Positions 26,650 to 35,093 are shown, numbered from the stretch's first letter. The stretch: 64,000 nucleotides of DNA from Chitinophaga sp. 180180018-3 (GCF_037893185.1 NZ_CP140772.1:7246001-7310000); one strand, 5' to 3'. A program made the numbers and translations. Notes: a model not told the origin generated them from the letters alone.

Positions 26650-27543
26650 ATGTTCGATTTCAGACTCAAGGTATTTCATACCGTGGCCAGGCGCCTAAGC
26701 TTTACCAAAGCCGCAGAGGAATTATACATCTCCCAGCCGGCTGTGACCAAACACATACATGAACTGGAGCAACAGCTGGGAATGGCGCTGTTCGAACGGA
26801 TCGGCAATAAGATCAAATTAACGAGAGCCGGATTACTGGTCATGCACCACGCGGAAATCATCTTCACAGATTACCGCAACCTGGAGTATGACATCAATCA
26901 GCTAAAACATATGCAGGGTGGGCTGTTGCCAATAGGCGCCAGCACCACCATTGCACAATACCTGATTCCTCCGCTGCTGGCCAAATTCAACCAGCGCTAT
27001 CCGGATGTTAAAACATCACTGACAAACGGGAATACGGAACAGATAGAACAAGCCCTCTTTGAAAAAAGTATACAGCTGGGTATCATCGAAGGCAGTTCCA
27101 AAAATCCGCTGCTGAAGTACATCGAATTTGCCAAAGATGAAATCGTGCTGGTGGGGAATATGAAACATCAATACGGGAATGGGGAGCCGTTAACACCAGC
27201 GGAGCTCAAAACCATTCCATTACTGATGCGTGAACATGGTTCCGGTACCCTGGAAGTGATCACTGAGGAGCTCAAACGCCTCAAACTAAAAATCACCGAC
27301 CTGAACGTAGCCATGTATATGGGTAGTACGGAAAGCATCAAATCTTACCTTCATCACTCCCCCTGCGCAGCGTTTATATCCCTGCAGGCAATACAGCGGG
27401 AACTGGAGCTGGGTGAATTCAGAATATTACCTGTGAAGAATTTCAAACTCGTCAGGAAACTTCATTTTACATACCTGCAGGGGTTGCAGGATAAACTCTG
27501 TCAGCTTTTTATCCGGTTTGCCCGGCAGAATATGACCGAGTAG
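26650..27543 (+). CDS. LysR family transcriptional regulator
   Basis: A 297-residue LysR regulator. The N-terminal winged HTH (residues 1-60) includes FTKAAEELYISQPAVTKHIHELEQQLG; the rest is a type II periplasmic-binding-like co-inducer domain (about 90-290). CysB/CbL-like members respond to sulfur metabolites. Its position 22 nt after the binding protein, at the end of the TsdA/DsrE cluster, suggests it controls that cluster. It is convergent with a GNAT gene only 20 nt away. Confidence 0.92.
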   Translation: MFDFRLKVFHTVARRLSFTKAAEELYISQPAVTKHIHELEQQLGMALFERIGNKIKLTRAGLLVMHHAEIIFTDYRNLEYDINQLKHMQGGLLPIGASTTIAQYLIPPLLAKFNQRYPDVKTSLTNGNTEQIEQALFEKSIQLGIIEGSSKNPLLKYIEFAKDEIVLVGNMKHQYGNGEPLTPAELKTIPLLMREHGSGTLEVITEELKRLKLKITDLNVAMYMGSTESIKSYLHHSPCAAFISLQAIQRELELGEFRILPVKNFKLVRKLHFTYLQGLQDKLCQLFIRFARQNMTE

Positions 27544-27563
27544 CAGGAAGCCACTATCAATAG

Positions 27564-28070
27564 TTATTTATTCAACAACTGCCAGTACAACATTTCTGCA
27601 GAACTACCCGACTCCTTCATCCCGAGGTATTGCAATACCTTCATTGAAGGGATATTGGTAACATCGCATTCGGCTATCAGCTTTCTGACGAACGGCTGCC
27701 GGAAAGCCCATTCCACCAGCGCTGCTGCAGCTTCACGCATATAACCATTACGCCGGTATGCCGGTAAAAGGGCATATCCAATTTCCACTATTCCCTGTTT
27801 ATCGGGCTGCCCCTTGAAACAAATATCTCCGATCACGGTACGCTCCTCTTTAGCAATAATAATCCAAAGCATCCACGGATATGATCCGGGATCGTGCTGC
27901 AATAATTCTATAAAATGAGGAAGTTGTTCCTTTAGTTCCTGTTGTGGCCAGTTGTCCGGAATGCGGGCCTGCAATACCTCTCCGACATGTGGATGCCCAA
28001 GATATATTTCCGTCAGCAAAGGTAAACGGCATGGGTGTATCAGTAAACGATCTGTATGAAGGGGTAACAT
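27564..28070 (-). CDS. GNAT family N-acetyltransferase, RimJ/RimL type
   Basis: A 168-residue acetyltransferase with the Acetyltransf_3 layout: TDRLLIHPCRL near the N-terminus, VIGDICFKGQPDKQGIVEIGY, and the acetyl-CoA loop LLPAYRRNGYMREA, ending in IPSMKVLQYLGMKE. It transfers an acetyl group to an unknown amine, possibly a ribosomal protein N-terminus or an antibiotic. It stands alone. Confidence 0.85.
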   Translation of the reverse strand: MLPLHTDRLLIHPCRLPLLTEIYLGHPHVGEVLQARIPDNWPQQELKEQLPHFIELLQHDPGSYPWMLWIIIAKEERTVIGDICFKGQPDKQGIVEIGYALLPAYRRNGYMREAAAALVEWAFRQPFVRKLIAECDVTNIPSMKVLQYLGMKESGSSAEMLYWQLLNK

Positions 28071-28299
28071 TAAAAAACAGTTATTAAAAATAAAACATCC
28101 TGCTACTGGTGGCTAGCCAGGACTAATGACAATTCCATTGTTGTTCCCGGTTTTAACACATGAACTCTCCGGCGTTCAACATCTTCCGTAAATACTTAAA
28201 AGTTTTTCTGGATATCAGGGATTTTGAATGCTGCGCGTTTGTGTTCCGGTATATGGTTACTACCCGGATATCCGATAATACCTGAGTGCCTTTAAAGCC

Positions 28300-28338
28300 A
28301 GCGGGCGGAACGATTCAATAACATTCGTTCCGCCCGCT
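28300..28338 (-). terminator. GC-rich hairpin after the lipocalin-like gene
   Basis: AGCGGGCGGAACGA (28300-28313) pairs perfectly over 14 bp with TCGTTCCGCCCGCT (28325-28338). It lies 22 nt downstream of the minus-strand lipoprotein stop. No strong T-run, but the stem is very stable. The rest of 28071-28299 shows no gene. Confidence 0.65.
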
Positions 28339-28360
28339 CATATTAATATGCTGACTCCAA

Positions 28361-28852
28361 TTATTTACGTTGTAATGTATAGATAATAGCAGCATTATTG
28401 TTTTCAAAATTCACATTTGCCCTCCAGGTCATCACGCTACCAGCGCCGGTTACTTCCATTCTGTAACCTGTGGTTACATTTTTAGCCTTATCGCCGGTGA
28501 ATAATTTCTTGAATCCGAACATGGTAACACCACCCTGTTTGGTCAGTGACCAGGCGATTTTTTGTGTAGCAGGATTACAGCCATTATCGGTAGCCGTCAG
28601 TGTATATGAACCTCCTGCAAAGTTATCCGGCAGTGTCCAGGTACTACCGATGAAGCATTTTGCATTGGCCTCATCAAATACAGTCACTTTTGCATTATCA
28701 GGAATGCCTTCGTATTTGATATCTGTCAATACCCAGTTACCTCTCACTGAGCTTTTTGTAATGTCCTGTGTTACACCTTGCTTGGGGGAACATGATGAAG
28801 CAAAAACGGCTACTATTGCCATCAATAATGCTGCAAAAGAGAATTTTTTCAT
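28361..28852 (-). CDS. Lipocalin-like lipoprotein
   Basis: A 163-residue protein from ATG 28852 (MKKFSFAALL...); a TTG 14 codons upstream gives no sensible signal. A lipobox FASSC is present. The mature part reads RGNWVLTDIKYEGIPD...C.IGSTWTLPDNFAGGSYTL, the lipocalin-like/META-like beta-sandwich pattern common in Bacteroidota lipoproteins. The ligand is unknown. It is monocistronic, flanked by non-coding DNA. Confidence 0.72.
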   Translation of the reverse strand: MKKFSFAALLMAIVAVFASSCSPKQGVTQDITKSSVRGNWVLTDIKYEGIPDNAKVTVFDEANAKCFIGSTWTLPDNFAGGSYTLTATDNGCNPATQKIAWSLTKQGGVTMFGFKKLFTGDKAKNVTTGYRMEVTGAGSVMTWRANVNFENNNAAIIYTLQRK

Positions 28853-28971
28853 GAGAAAAGAATTTGTGTGTTTAATTGCCAATGTATTCAACACGCAGTT
28901 ACCGGATAAGGTTCTATAACAGGCCAGAATACGGCAGCAAGTTCAGCATTTGCAATAAACGTACCAAATGG

Positions 28972-29469
28972 TTAATGTGTATTCTGAACGGGAGTAGTCA
29001 TGGAAGAGACTTTTAATTTTATCAATACATCTTCCAGCTGTGTGGCCCGTTGATAAAAATGCCACGTACTTGCAGCCAGGGCCATAGTTAGTACAGCCAT
29101 CGCCAGAAACGCACAACGCCACCAGATACTTACAGTAATACGGCGGTTCCAGAAGGGCTCGAGCGGTATATAGCCGGTAGTCCTGTTCGTTTGTTCATAG
29201 GCGTTATACCCTCTCCAGGTATGATCCTGCCATTCATGATCAGTATTGATCTTGTGCAGGATAGTAGTTTTAATTTTCTCAGGAGGTGGCACCCCTTCCT
29301 CCAGCAGTTTTTCTTCAAACCTCAGTTCGGTAGCAGTGATCTCCACATCAAGCAGCGGGTATATCCTCCGGAGGTATAATAATTCCTCTTCCTGCGCCGA
29401 AGTGGCCAGGCCCAGGAGGTAACGCTCAATAATGCCGCTTTCTATGTAATCGCTGATATTCAAAAACAC
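28972..29469 (-). CDS. Membrane anti-sigma factor-like protein (second paralogue)
   Basis: About 165 residues; no in-frame ATG precedes the conserved N-terminus, so GTG 29469 or TTG 29463 is the likely start. The N-terminus ISDYIESGIIERYLLGLAT, followed by LRRIYPLLDVE, is clearly paralogous to the neighbouring gene at 29590. This is the N-terminal sigma-binding style of RskA-like anti-sigma factors. One transmembrane segment (CAFLAMAVLTMALAASTWHF) follows a linker, and only about 25 residues lie beyond it, so the periplasmic RskA domain is missing. Confidence 0.65.
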   Translation of the reverse strand: MFLNISDYIESGIIERYLLGLATSAQEEELLYLRRIYPLLDVEITATELRFEEKLLEEGVPPPEKIKTTILHKINTDHEWQDHTWRGYNAYEQTNRTTGYIPLEPFWNRRITVSIWWRCAFLAMAVLTMALAASTWHFYQRATQLEDVLIKLKVSSMTTPVQNTH

Positions 29470-29589
29470 ATGTTTAACAAAAAACCACGATACAAATATG
29501 ATCAATAAATCATATGTCTATAGATACGTTTAAATACGGTTGGTTGGATTCTCACAAATCTGTAAAATAACGGCAATCTCCCTTAAAAA

Positions 29590-30063
29590 TTATGACCAAT
29601 GAACGGTTGTTTCACTGGCCTGGGTGTGATAGAGGAAGCGATCACTGTGCTGTTCCTGGGACTGGCGATATTTGAGGTAGTAAAAGATCGCCAGAAAAAG
29701 GAACACTTTAGACATAATAAAGAAGATAATAAAGAAGATCTTCCACCATTTGTGTACGGTGATATGATCACCATCCTTGGGTTGAATGTTAATAAAGGTG
29801 TAATTGGATCCCGGGTCGGCATAAGCGCGTCCCTGCTGATCCCAGCGTATTTTCTGTAGTACCCGGCTCCGTATCTCTACAGGGGGCATAACGGCCTCAT
29901 CAAACGCAGCTCTTTCCAGACGGCGCTCTACATGTTCTACTTCGGTATCAAGTTCGGGGTATAGTCTTCTGAGATGTTGCAGCTCCGCCACCTCCTCGTC
30001 TGTGGCAAGGCCCAGCACGAAAGACTCAATGATACCACTCTCTATGTAAAATTTTAACTCCAA
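29590..30063 (-). CDS. Membrane anti-sigma factor-like protein (first paralogue)
   Basis: About 157 residues, starting at a TTG that overlaps the last codons of the sigma gene (AATTGGAGTTAA), which suggests translational coupling. The N-terminus FYIESGIIESFVLGLATDEE, then LRRLYPELDTE, matches RskA-type anti-sigma N-terminal domains. A basic/hydrophobic transmembrane segment (IFFIIFFIMSKVFLFLAIFY) lies near the C-terminus, with only a short outer tail. It is paralogous to the gene at 28972. It likely sequesters the sigma factor encoded immediately upstream. Confidence 0.7.
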   Translation of the reverse strand: MELKFYIESGIIESFVLGLATDEEVAELQHLRRLYPELDTEVEHVERRLERAAFDEAVMPPVEIRSRVLQKIRWDQQGRAYADPGSNYTFINIQPKDGDHITVHKWWKIFFIIFFIMSKVFLFLAIFYYLKYRQSQEQHSDRFLYHTQASETTVHWS

Positions 30064-30566
30064 TTTTCTTTTAGGAATTGTCTGAAAGATCTCATAGCAT
30101 CCCCCAGGGTTTCATTTACTTGCCCTTCCGGCTGCGCCAGGATCCGGGCTATCGTTGCTATTGTTAAGCCGTTAAAAAAAATCAAGCGGAACACTTGCTG
30201 CTGTTCTGTGGGCAGTTTCAGGTAAAACTGCTCCATCATTCCTTCTTTTGGTTTCATCAATTCCGAGCCGGTTGAGATGGGGGCCGGCAGGGCTTCCTGG
30301 ATAGCCAATTCTCTTGTTTTACGCATCAGCCAGGCGAATAACGTATGATAGCCTGATGAACGAAATGTCCCGATATGATGAAAAGCCCAGATAAAGACTC
30401 TTACTATTATATCATTTGCCCGGTCGCTTTGCGGAATCAGCTGGAGCACTACATTATAAAGGGCTCCTGCGTAGCGGTCGTACAACAACTCCTTTGCTGC
30501 CTGATCCCCTGTTGCTAACCACTCAATAAGCATCTGCTCATTTATATGTGCCAAGTCGCGCCGCAA
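30054..30566 (-). CDS. Divergent ECF-type sigma factor
   Basis: About 170 residues from TTG 30566; a TTG at 30554 or ATG at 30533 are alternatives. Region 2-like sequence LATGDQAAKELLYDRYAGALY is followed by a region 4-like HTH (LPTEQQQVFRLIFFNGLTIATIARILAQ). Region 2.3/2.4 is unusual (NDIIVRVFIWAFHHIG), so its promoter specificity may differ from typical ECF factors. It overlaps the downstream anti-sigma gene by a few nucleotides. Confidence 0.75.
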   Translation of the reverse strand: MRRDLAHINEQMLIEWLATGDQAAKELLYDRYAGALYNVVLQLIPQSDRANDIIVRVFIWAFHHIGTFRSSGYHTLFAWLMRKTRELAIQEALPAPISTGSELMKPKEGMMEQFYLKLPTEQQQVFRLIFFNGLTIATIARILAQPEGQVNETLGDAMRSFRQFLKENWS

Positions 30567-30673
30567 AGAAATTGTACCGGATTTTAGATCGCTAATATAG
30601 AGAATTTAACGATGTGTAGCTCATCCCAGCCCGTGCGATTTATCCACAGGCACAGCTAAAACGGACAACATTA

Positions 30674-31174
30674 TCAGAGGTCCATCCGGTAAAGCCAGTA
30701 CTGCTGGCCCAGCATAGGGCCTAACTCCTGTACAAGACCGAATCCCAGCTTTGAATAGATATGCCTGGCATCCGGCATCATTGTGCTGGTATGTAACCCC
30801 AATATCTTCTCGCCACCGGAACGGGCCCTGTTAATGCACATCTCCGTCAACTGCCGGCCTATCCCCCTTCCTCTCTGAGCAGGGGCTACTGCCAGCCGGC
30901 GTATGTAAGCCCAATCGGCCGGATAAACATCTGTAGGGTTACCGGAAGGTACCAGGAAAATTACCCCCGCCAGCGTTTCCCGGGTCTCACAAACAAAGGT
31001 GATGGCTGATGACATTAACGTAGCCAGGGCTTCCATATTGCTCATTGCCTGGTTCATTTTTTCCCAATGCTCCGGCTCCAATACCGCTGCAAACTGATCA
31101 TAACTGCGGAGCGACAGATCCCGTATCGCCTCCGTATCTCCTTTTGATGCTTCCCTGTAATTCAGTGTATCCAT
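30674..31174 (-). CDS. GNAT family N-acetyltransferase
   Basis: A 166-residue protein with the Acetyltransf_1 core: YREASKGDTEAIRDLSLRSY at the N-terminus, then IRRLAVAPAQRGRGIGRQLT with the RGRGIG acetyl-CoA loop, and ARHIYSKLGF near the C-terminus. The substrate cannot be predicted. It is upstream of, and on the same strand as, the sigma gene but about 108 nt away. Confidence 0.88.
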   Translation of the reverse strand: MDTLNYREASKGDTEAIRDLSLRSYDQFAAVLEPEHWEKMNQAMSNMEALATLMSSAITFVCETRETLAGVIFLVPSGNPTDVYPADWAYIRRLAVAPAQRGRGIGRQLTEMCINRARSGGEKILGLHTSTMMPDARHIYSKLGFGLVQELGPMLGQQYWLYRMDL

Positions 31175-31288
31175 AAGCGTTATTTAACAAGGGCCTGTTC
31201 AACAAACTCCGATATTTACCTATTATAAGCCGGGCGTGCTCAGGTATGTAAAATTACATGATGAGGCAGCTCACTGTGATTTTTTTTA

Positions 31289-31645
31289 TTGCACGATAAT
31301 TTCCGAGAAAATTGCCAGTTTATGTCCTTCCTCACCAACCGGAACACTGTTCTGCCGATGAAGACATTCACCGATACTACCTTCATGGGATACAATGCTT
31401 TGCTTCAGGGAGGAATCTTTAAATCGAGAGATACCAATTTCCAGGAACTGGAAGCTAACAGGCAATCGAAAATGCACCATTTTTCTATCGGAATGGACTA
31501 TGGCATCGGTATTGTTATAAGGCGCTTTACACTCGCCTACACACAAAAGACGAGCACTGCCTGGATGAGTGGCACCGGGAAACATTCGGTGGGTAATATT
31601 ACCCTGCTTATTCCCATCTCCCGTAAAACTATTCCCGGCAAATAA
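31289..31645 (+). pseudogene. Apparent remnant of an LpxR-like lipid A deacylase (DUF2219)
   Basis: The frame encodes beta-strand-like sequence ending in RRFTLAYTQKTSTAWMSGTG and KHSVGNITLLIPI. With the NALLQGGIF stretch, this resembles the C-terminal barrel of the LpxR/DUF2219 outer-membrane lipid A 3'-O-deacylases. There is no ATG with a signal peptide and no upstream catalytic part, so only a 3' fragment seems to remain. The assignment rests on pattern memory and could be wrong. Confidence 0.45.
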
Positions 31646-31671
31646 TGTTATGTAACAAAAACAAATCGCTC

Positions 31672-32205
31672 ATGCAATTCAAAACTACTCTTCTTGCTGT
31701 TTGCACCCTGGCCACCGTTTCCTGTGCCAATAACGGGAAAAAAAATAACACTGACTCCAATACCGATACCAGCCTGGCAGTTAAAGCCGACAACAGCAGC
31801 CAGCTGGAAGTAAAGCCCCTCTCCGGTTACTTTCTGAAAAACACTATTAAAGTGAGCGACAGCCTTACTTTCTGGCTGATCGACAATCAGGCGTCATTCG
31901 ACAGTCTGTTTGGGGTGGCTAAAACCATGAATAACACCATCGACCAACCGGATTTCGGTACACAGATCGTTGTAGCCGCCACCATGCCCGCTACCTATTA
32001 TGGTACACAGATCCAGCTGGCCTCTGCTACTTCGGATGATAGTAATAATAATGCAGAGATGCATTTCGCAGCAGTTGCCAACCCCGACAAAGCCTCCTAT
32101 TCGATTGTTCCATTGTGGATAGGCGCTGTTCCGAAAACAGGGAAGAGCACCTTCAAACTGTATACCGGCGACCAGTTAAGCAGTACGCTAACCACCCGCC
32201 AGTAA
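31672..32205 (+). CDS. Lipoprotein of unknown function
   Basis: A 177-residue protein from ATG 31672 (MQFKTTLLAVCTLATVSC, lipobox at Cys18); an ATG at 31645 adds nine residues and overlaps the preceding stop. An Asn/Thr/Ser-rich linker precedes a compact beta-rich domain (GYFLKNTIKVSDSLTFWLID...FGTQIVVAATMPATYYGTQI). The second half vaguely resembles PrcB-type protease-inhibitor domains, but this is speculative. It lies upstream of another lipoprotein gene on the same strand. Confidence 0.65.
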   Translation: MQFKTTLLAVCTLATVSCANNGKKNNTDSNTDTSLAVKADNSSQLEVKPLSGYFLKNTIKVSDSLTFWLIDNQASFDSLFGVAKTMNNTIDQPDFGTQIVVAATMPATYYGTQIQLASATSDDSNNNAEMHFAAVANPDKASYSIVPLWIGAVPKTGKSTFKLYTGDQLSSTLTTRQ

Positions 32206-32271
32206 ACGGAACACGCATCTTTTCCATAACCATCGCATCGGGATTTCTTCTTTTCCCTTTATCTTCGTTAA

Positions 32272-33738
32272 ATGAATCAATATTTCAGGGGCTGGGTTTT
32301 CTGGCTGATGGTTATAAGCGTTTCCATTTTATTTACGAGGTGTGCCAATATTGTTCCACCCAGCGGTGGCCCGAGGGATAGCCTGCCTCCCGTATTATTG
32401 CAGGTGACACCGGGCGACTCCACCCTGCATTTCAAAAGCAAAAAAGTATCATTCATATTCGATGAGTATGTGGAACTCGATAATGTGAACGATAAGATGA
32501 TAGTTTCGCCAACCCTGAAACGTATACCCATAGTCACTGCCAAGCTCCATACCGTTACCATGGAGATCAAGGATACACTGCAACCCAATACCACCTACAC
32601 CTTTAACTTTGCTGATGCTATCCGGGATATCAATGAACGCAATGTTATCCAGGATTTCCAGTATGTTGTGTCTACCGGCGACTATCTCGACAGCCTCCAG
32701 GTTGCGGGACACCTGATAGATGCAGAGAACGGGAAAGTAGACAGTAACGTGGCCGTGATGTTGTACCGTGACCTCAGCGATTCGGTAGTATCAAAAGAAA
32801 AGCCGGTGTATTATGCCAAAACCAAAAGTGATGGCTCGTTCCGCTTTAAGAATATTGCACCGGGAGTGTATAAGATTTTTGCGTTGAAGGAAGAAGACCG
32901 CGACCTTCAGTATAACCAGCCATCAGAAATGATTGCATTCCTGGAAGCGCCCATTTCCTTAAAGGAATCCAACCTCTCCGGTGTAAACATGTTGCTGTTC
33001 ATGGAAGCCGACAGCACCATCAAGCCTCCTCCGGAACCGGTAGATTCCACCGATCTCCAGCAACAACAGGAAGAAGAGAAGGATAAGAAAAAGAAAAAAT
33101 TGCCAAAGCTGGCCGCTACGGCCGCTCTCGACGGAGGAATGCAGGAACTGCCGGCTCCCCTGAAAATCACCTTCTCTCTGCCGCTGAGAAACCTGGACAG
33201 TTTAAGGACGATACTGGGAGAAGACAGTGCCTATACGCCGGTAGACTTCACCAGTACTATGGACTCCACACATACACAACTAACGATCAGTCATACGTGG
33301 AAGGAAGGTACTCCTTATCGCTTTATTATTCCGAAAGATGCGGCCACCGATACCTCGGGGCAGCAGCTGCTGAAGCCTGACACCATTAATTTCCGGACAA
33401 AGAAGGTGGCAGACTATGCCATTTTTACGGTCACGGAACTGAATATCAGCGACAGTGCCAAGGCTGCCATCAACGACAGTGCCATGCACTATGTAGTACA
33501 GCTGGTACAGGATAAAACCGTTAAATATTCAGGCACCGTTGTAAACGGTAAATGGAGCCAGCGGTTTATTACCCCCGGAGAGTATGAAATACGGCTGTTG
33601 CTGGATACCAACGGCAATGGCAAATGGGATCGCGGGGTGTACTATAAAACGCCTAAACGACAACCGGAACGGGTTATTTCGCTGGAGAAAGTAAATCTGA
33701 AAGCCTACTGGACGGTGCCCAAGAAGCTCAGCATATAA
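32272..33738 (+). CDS. Ig-like (Big_5) domain lipoprotein
   Basis: A 488-residue protein with a lipoprotein signal (ISVSILFTRC). The N-terminal CANIVPPSGGPRDSLPP block and the Ig-like/CNA_B-like domains match a conserved Bacteroidota lipoprotein family: Big_5 around residues 35-130, a carboxypeptidase-regulatory-like beta-sandwich around 145-235 with SDGSFRFKNIAPGVYKIFALKEE, and a second Ig-like domain around 285-380. The linker around residues 255-285 is highly charged (QQQEEEKDKKKKK). The function is probably structural or cell-surface. Confidence 0.8.
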   Translation: MNQYFRGWVFWLMVISVSILFTRCANIVPPSGGPRDSLPPVLLQVTPGDSTLHFKSKKVSFIFDEYVELDNVNDKMIVSPTLKRIPIVTAKLHTVTMEIKDTLQPNTTYTFNFADAIRDINERNVIQDFQYVVSTGDYLDSLQVAGHLIDAENGKVDSNVAVMLYRDLSDSVVSKEKPVYYAKTKSDGSFRFKNIAPGVYKIFALKEEDRDLQYNQPSEMIAFLEAPISLKESNLSGVNMLLFMEADSTIKPPPEPVDSTDLQQQQEEEKDKKKKKLPKLAATAALDGGMQELPAPLKITFSLPLRNLDSLRTILGEDSAYTPVDFTSTMDSTHTQLTISHTWKEGTPYRFIIPKDAATDTSGQQLLKPDTINFRTKKVADYAIFTVTELNISDSAKAAINDSAMHYVVQLVQDKTVKYSGTVVNGKWSQRFITPGEYEIRLLLDTNGNGKWDRGVYYKTPKRQPERVISLEKVNLKAYWTVPKKLSI

Positions 33739-33744
33739 ACAATG

Positions 33745-33777
33745 GCGGAGGAAAAGTACAGCTGCTGTTTCCTCCGC
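33745..33777 (+). terminator. Hairpin after the Ig-like lipoprotein gene
   Basis: GCGGAGGAAA (33745-33754) pairs perfectly with TTTCCTCCGC (33768-33777), 7 nt after the stop. It separates this gene from recR. Confidence 0.65.
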
Positions 33778-33788
33778 TGCAATATTCC

Positions 33789-33796
33789 TAACTTTG
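33789..33796 (+). promoter_or_regulatory. -7 element directly before recR
   Basis: TAACTTTG matches TAnnTTTG and ends only 4 nt before the recR ATG at 33801, so the recR transcript may be leaderless. Confidence 0.5.
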
Positions 33797-33800
33797 CCAT

Positions 33801-34418
33801 ATGATTTTTTCTTCCGCACTGATAGAAAACGCAGTAAATGAATTTGCCAGGCTCCCCGGTATCGGGAAAAAAACGGCGCTGCGTCTTGTGTTGCATCTCC
33901 TGAAGCAGGAAACTGCCCAGGTAGAACAATTTGGAGAAGCGATAGCACGCATGAGGCAGCAGATACAATTCTGCAAAGTATGCCACAATGTGTCGGATGC
34001 AGAGGTATGCAGCATTTGCAGTAGTCATTCCCGGCAAAAGCAGGTAGTATGCGTAGTGGAGAGTATCCGCGATGTTATGGCCATCGAAAACACGCAGCAA
34101 TTCAATGGGTTATACCATGTGCTGGGCGGTATTATTTCTCCCATAGATGGCATCGGCCCAGACCAGCTGAACATCCATTCCCTCGTGGAAAGGGTCCGCC
34201 AACACGGCGTTGAGGAAGTGATCATGGCGGTCAGCCCCACTATCGAGGGAGATACCACCATCTATTATCTCTCTAAAAAACTACAGGATCTCCCCGTAAA
34301 AATCACCACTATAGCCAGGGGTATTGCGTTCGGTGGCGAGCTGGAATATGCCGACGAAATGACACTGGCCCGCTCCATCAGCAACCGGCTGCCATTGGAG
34401 AGTTACGTGAACAAATAG
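33801..34418 (+). CDS. recR: Recombination protein RecR
   Basis: A 205-residue protein of normal family length. The N-terminal HhH region includes ARLPGIGKKTALRLV; a C4 zinc finger is formed by Cys58, Cys61, Cys70 and Cys73; a TOPRIM domain follows (VVCVVESIRDVMAIE, GGIISPIDGIGPD). It works with RecO and RecF to load RecA on gapped DNA. Neither dnaX nor ybaB is next to it. A strong terminator follows. Confidence 0.96.
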   Translation: MIFSSALIENAVNEFARLPGIGKKTALRLVLHLLKQETAQVEQFGEAIARMRQQIQFCKVCHNVSDAEVCSICSSHSRQKQVVCVVESIRDVMAIENTQQFNGLYHVLGGIISPIDGIGPDQLNIHSLVERVRQHGVEEVIMAVSPTIEGDTTIYYLSKKLQDLPVKITTIARGIAFGGELEYADEMTLARSISNRLPLESYVNK

Positions 34419-34450
34419 CAGAAAGAAATTAGGAATCAGGAAAAAAAAAT

Positions 34451-34480
34451 ACGGGTGTTCAATAACACCCGTCTTCGTTT
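34451..34480 (+). terminator. Terminator after recR
   Basis: ACGGGTGTT (34451-34459) pairs with AACACCCGT (34464-34472), loop CAAT, preceded by an A-run and followed by a T-rich segment. Confidence 0.85.
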
Positions 34481-34510
34481 AACCTGTAATTCCACGTTAT
34501 GAAAAGTTGT

Positions 34511-34729
34511 TCAGACAGCATCCTTTATAGAGCGGTCTGCAAATATGGTATGATTGGTTTCTGATTCGTTTTGCTGCCGCAGCTCTTTCCACCGCTGCAT
34601 TTCATATTTATTCAGGAAACATACCTTGAAAACTTCCGGCTGGTTAGCGTCAGATTCCTGGGGAACCGGGTGCAGCCCCAGGCTTGCCAGGTGTTTATGC
34701 AGGGTATGGATATGTTCTGATATTGTCAT
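34511..34729 (-). CDS. Small hypothetical protein
   Basis: A 72-residue frame from ATG 34729 (MTISEHIHTLHKHLASLGLH). It is charged and helix-forming, with no signal peptide and no recognised family. The compositional balance is protein-like and it ends near the recR terminator in convergent orientation. Nothing else supports it, so it may be a real small gene or a chance ORF. Confidence 0.4.
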   Translation of the reverse strand: MTISEHIHTLHKHLASLGLHPVPQESDANQPEVFKVCFLNKYEMQRWKELRQQNESETNHTIFADRSIKDAV

Positions 34730-35042
34730 GTCTGACCTGATTTTGTTGTAATAAAAGATTTCCGGGAAGAACTAATGAAGAATGGCTCAATTGCAGCAAC
34801 AGCACTGACAACGAGTGTGGGCGGAGGGCTGGTGGATGGCCGTAGCCGGGTAAATCACTGTATTTCTGTCATTTTGTTTCATTGCGCTTTTCTATTACTC
34901 CACAAATATAATAGACTTTATAGACTGATTCCAAATTAATTTTAAAAATATAATCAAAATCTATATACCCGATATAAAATATAGAGGCTCTAAACTGCCT
35001 TTCCTGACAGGGGATAAAACGGAAAAATAGTGGGGAAAAGGT

Positions 35043-35050
35043 TATATTTG
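35043..35050 (+). promoter_or_regulatory. -7 promoter element for the split metH genes
   Basis: TATATTTG lies 83 nt before the ATG at 35134. The long leader contains the stem described for 35062-35093. Confidence 0.6.
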
Positions 35051-35061
35051 TGAGACTTTTT

Positions 35062-35093
35062 ACGGGGTGGATTTGTTTATTGTTCGACCCCGT
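35062..35093 (+). promoter_or_regulatory. Leader stem-loop, possible attenuator or riboswitch part
   Basis: ACGGGGT / ACCCCGT, 7 bp with an 18-nt loop, lies about 12 nt after the expected transcription start and is followed by TCTCATTTCTT. It is placed where a methionine or cobalamin response element would be expected, but no known class is recognised. Confidence 0.4.
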
